Shown here: piece after piece, positions 63,656 to 64,000 of the stretch | How the letters are laid out: each line of letters starts with the position of its first letter | How positions within the stretch are numbered: the first letter of the stretch is position 1 | Source: Brooklawnia cerclae | GTDB taxonomy: Bacteria > Actinomycetota > Actinomycetes > Propionibacteriales > Propionibacteriaceae | Assembly (NCBI RefSeq): GCF_011758645.1 | Contig: NZ_JAAMOZ010000001.1 | Location: 2,356,001-2,420,000 of the forward strand | Direction: 5' to 3' | Length of the DNA stretch: 64,000 nucleotides | Translations under genes and position numbers: made by a program | Notes under the pieces: generated by a model | What the model was told of the DNA's origin: nothing | What the model saw: the letters and a program-made list of their open reading frames with translations, nothing else | Databases searched by the model: none

Positions 63656-64000
63656 ATGGCCACCTCCGTGAATCTGGTCGCCGACATCGGCGAGAGTTTC
63701 GGCCCCTACGAGATCGGACAGGACGAGCAGTTGCTCGACTACCTGTCGTCGGCGAACGTGGCGTGCGGTTTCCATGGCGGCGATCCCGTCATCATGGATC
63801 GGACCGTGCGGCTGTGCGCCGAGAAGGGTGTCGCCGTCGGCGCGCACCCCGGTTTCCAGGACCGCCGGAACTTCGGGCGCGTGACGATCGAGCTGCCACC
63901 CGAGCAGCTCTTCGCCGACACGCTCTACCAGATCGGCGCCCTGAGGGCGTTCACGGACCGGTACGGCACGACGATCCACCACGTGGCTCCGCATGGTCGC
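63656..64000 (+). CDS. pxpA: LamB/YcsF family protein, 5-oxoprolinase subunit A-like (3' end beyond window)
   Basis: The first 115 codons of a LamB/YcsF protein: VADIGESFGPYEIG, SSANVACGFHGGDP and GVAVGAHPGFQDRRNFGR match the family core with its conserved Asp and His residues. PxpA works with PxpB and PxpC to hydrolyse 5-oxoproline to glutamate with ATP. The start (DIGESFG instead of DLNCDLGEG) fits a divergent YcsF branch, so the exact substrate may differ. ATG 63656 with AAAGG, 39 nt after the binding-protein gene. Partners may lie beyond the edge. Confidence 0.85.
   Translation, partial: MATSVNLVADIGESFGPYEIGQDEQLLDYLSSANVACGFHGGDPVIMDRTVRLCAEKGVAVGAHPGFQDRRNFGRVTIELPPEQLFADTLYQIGALRAFTDRYGTTIHHVAPHGR

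Overview
The window is high-GC DNA (strong G/C bias at third codon positions, many GTG starts, ATGA/GTGA/TGATG gene overlaps) from an actinobacterium. Families largely confined to Actinobacteria support this: DUF3043 and DUF4191 proteins, PspA with its PspAA partner, a GMP-reductase-type GuaB1, a UvrC-like/DnaQ fusion and a sunset-domain protein. The order gcvT - pepA - sucB - DUF4191, with trpD and an ErpA-type protein nearby, is a familiar actinobacterial chromosomal neighbourhood. A propionibacterial-type genome is plausible, but I cannot fix the genus. There are no rRNA or tRNA genes, insertion sequences, prophage or CRISPR arrays.

Layout. 1-24.6 kb is mostly core or conserved: a cut acyltransferase, dps, a GntR/ABC operon with a perfect operator-like dyad, envelope proteins (HExxH lipoprotein, M23 peptidase), the exonuclease/GIY-YIG fusion, cyclophilin, a prepilin peptidase, trpD, guaB1, erpA, pspA, gcvT, pepA, sucB and DUF4191. 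24.6-25.7 kb is a CmtR-like metal sensor with a cation efflux pump. 25.85-32.3 kb is a catabolic operon: DeoR regulator, APC permease, glycerol-kinase-like FGGY kinase, GlpA-like flavoprotein with an Fe-S tail, and a second flavoprotein. 32.3-40.2 kb is the complete kdpFABCDE potassium system, preceded by an extra 27-residue membrane peptide.

40.4-57 kb is more accessory: a kynureninase-like PLP enzyme that lacks a normal start codon, divergent from a LysR regulator; two separate AbiEi/AbiEii toxin-antitoxin pairs; an alpha/beta hydrolase; a 60-bp perfect palindrome followed by 14-bp tandem repeats; cstA-ybdD; a GNAT acetyltransferase; a domain-permuted GH3 glycosidase with a membrane segment at each end; an ABC-F ATPase; and an AEC transporter. 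57.1-64 kb holds a LysR regulator divergent from a peptide-type ABC importer operon (two ATPases, two permeases, one lipoprotein) that runs into a PxpA/YcsF gene cut by the window end.

How genes work together. The importer plus PxpA suggests uptake and hydrolysis of 5-oxoproline or a related lactam. The DeoR operon looks like capture, phosphorylation and flavin-dependent oxidation of a polyol-like compound that is probably not glycerol, because the kinase lacks the glycerol-binding arginine and the transporter is an amino-acid-type permease. This operon is my best candidate for an undescribed pathway.
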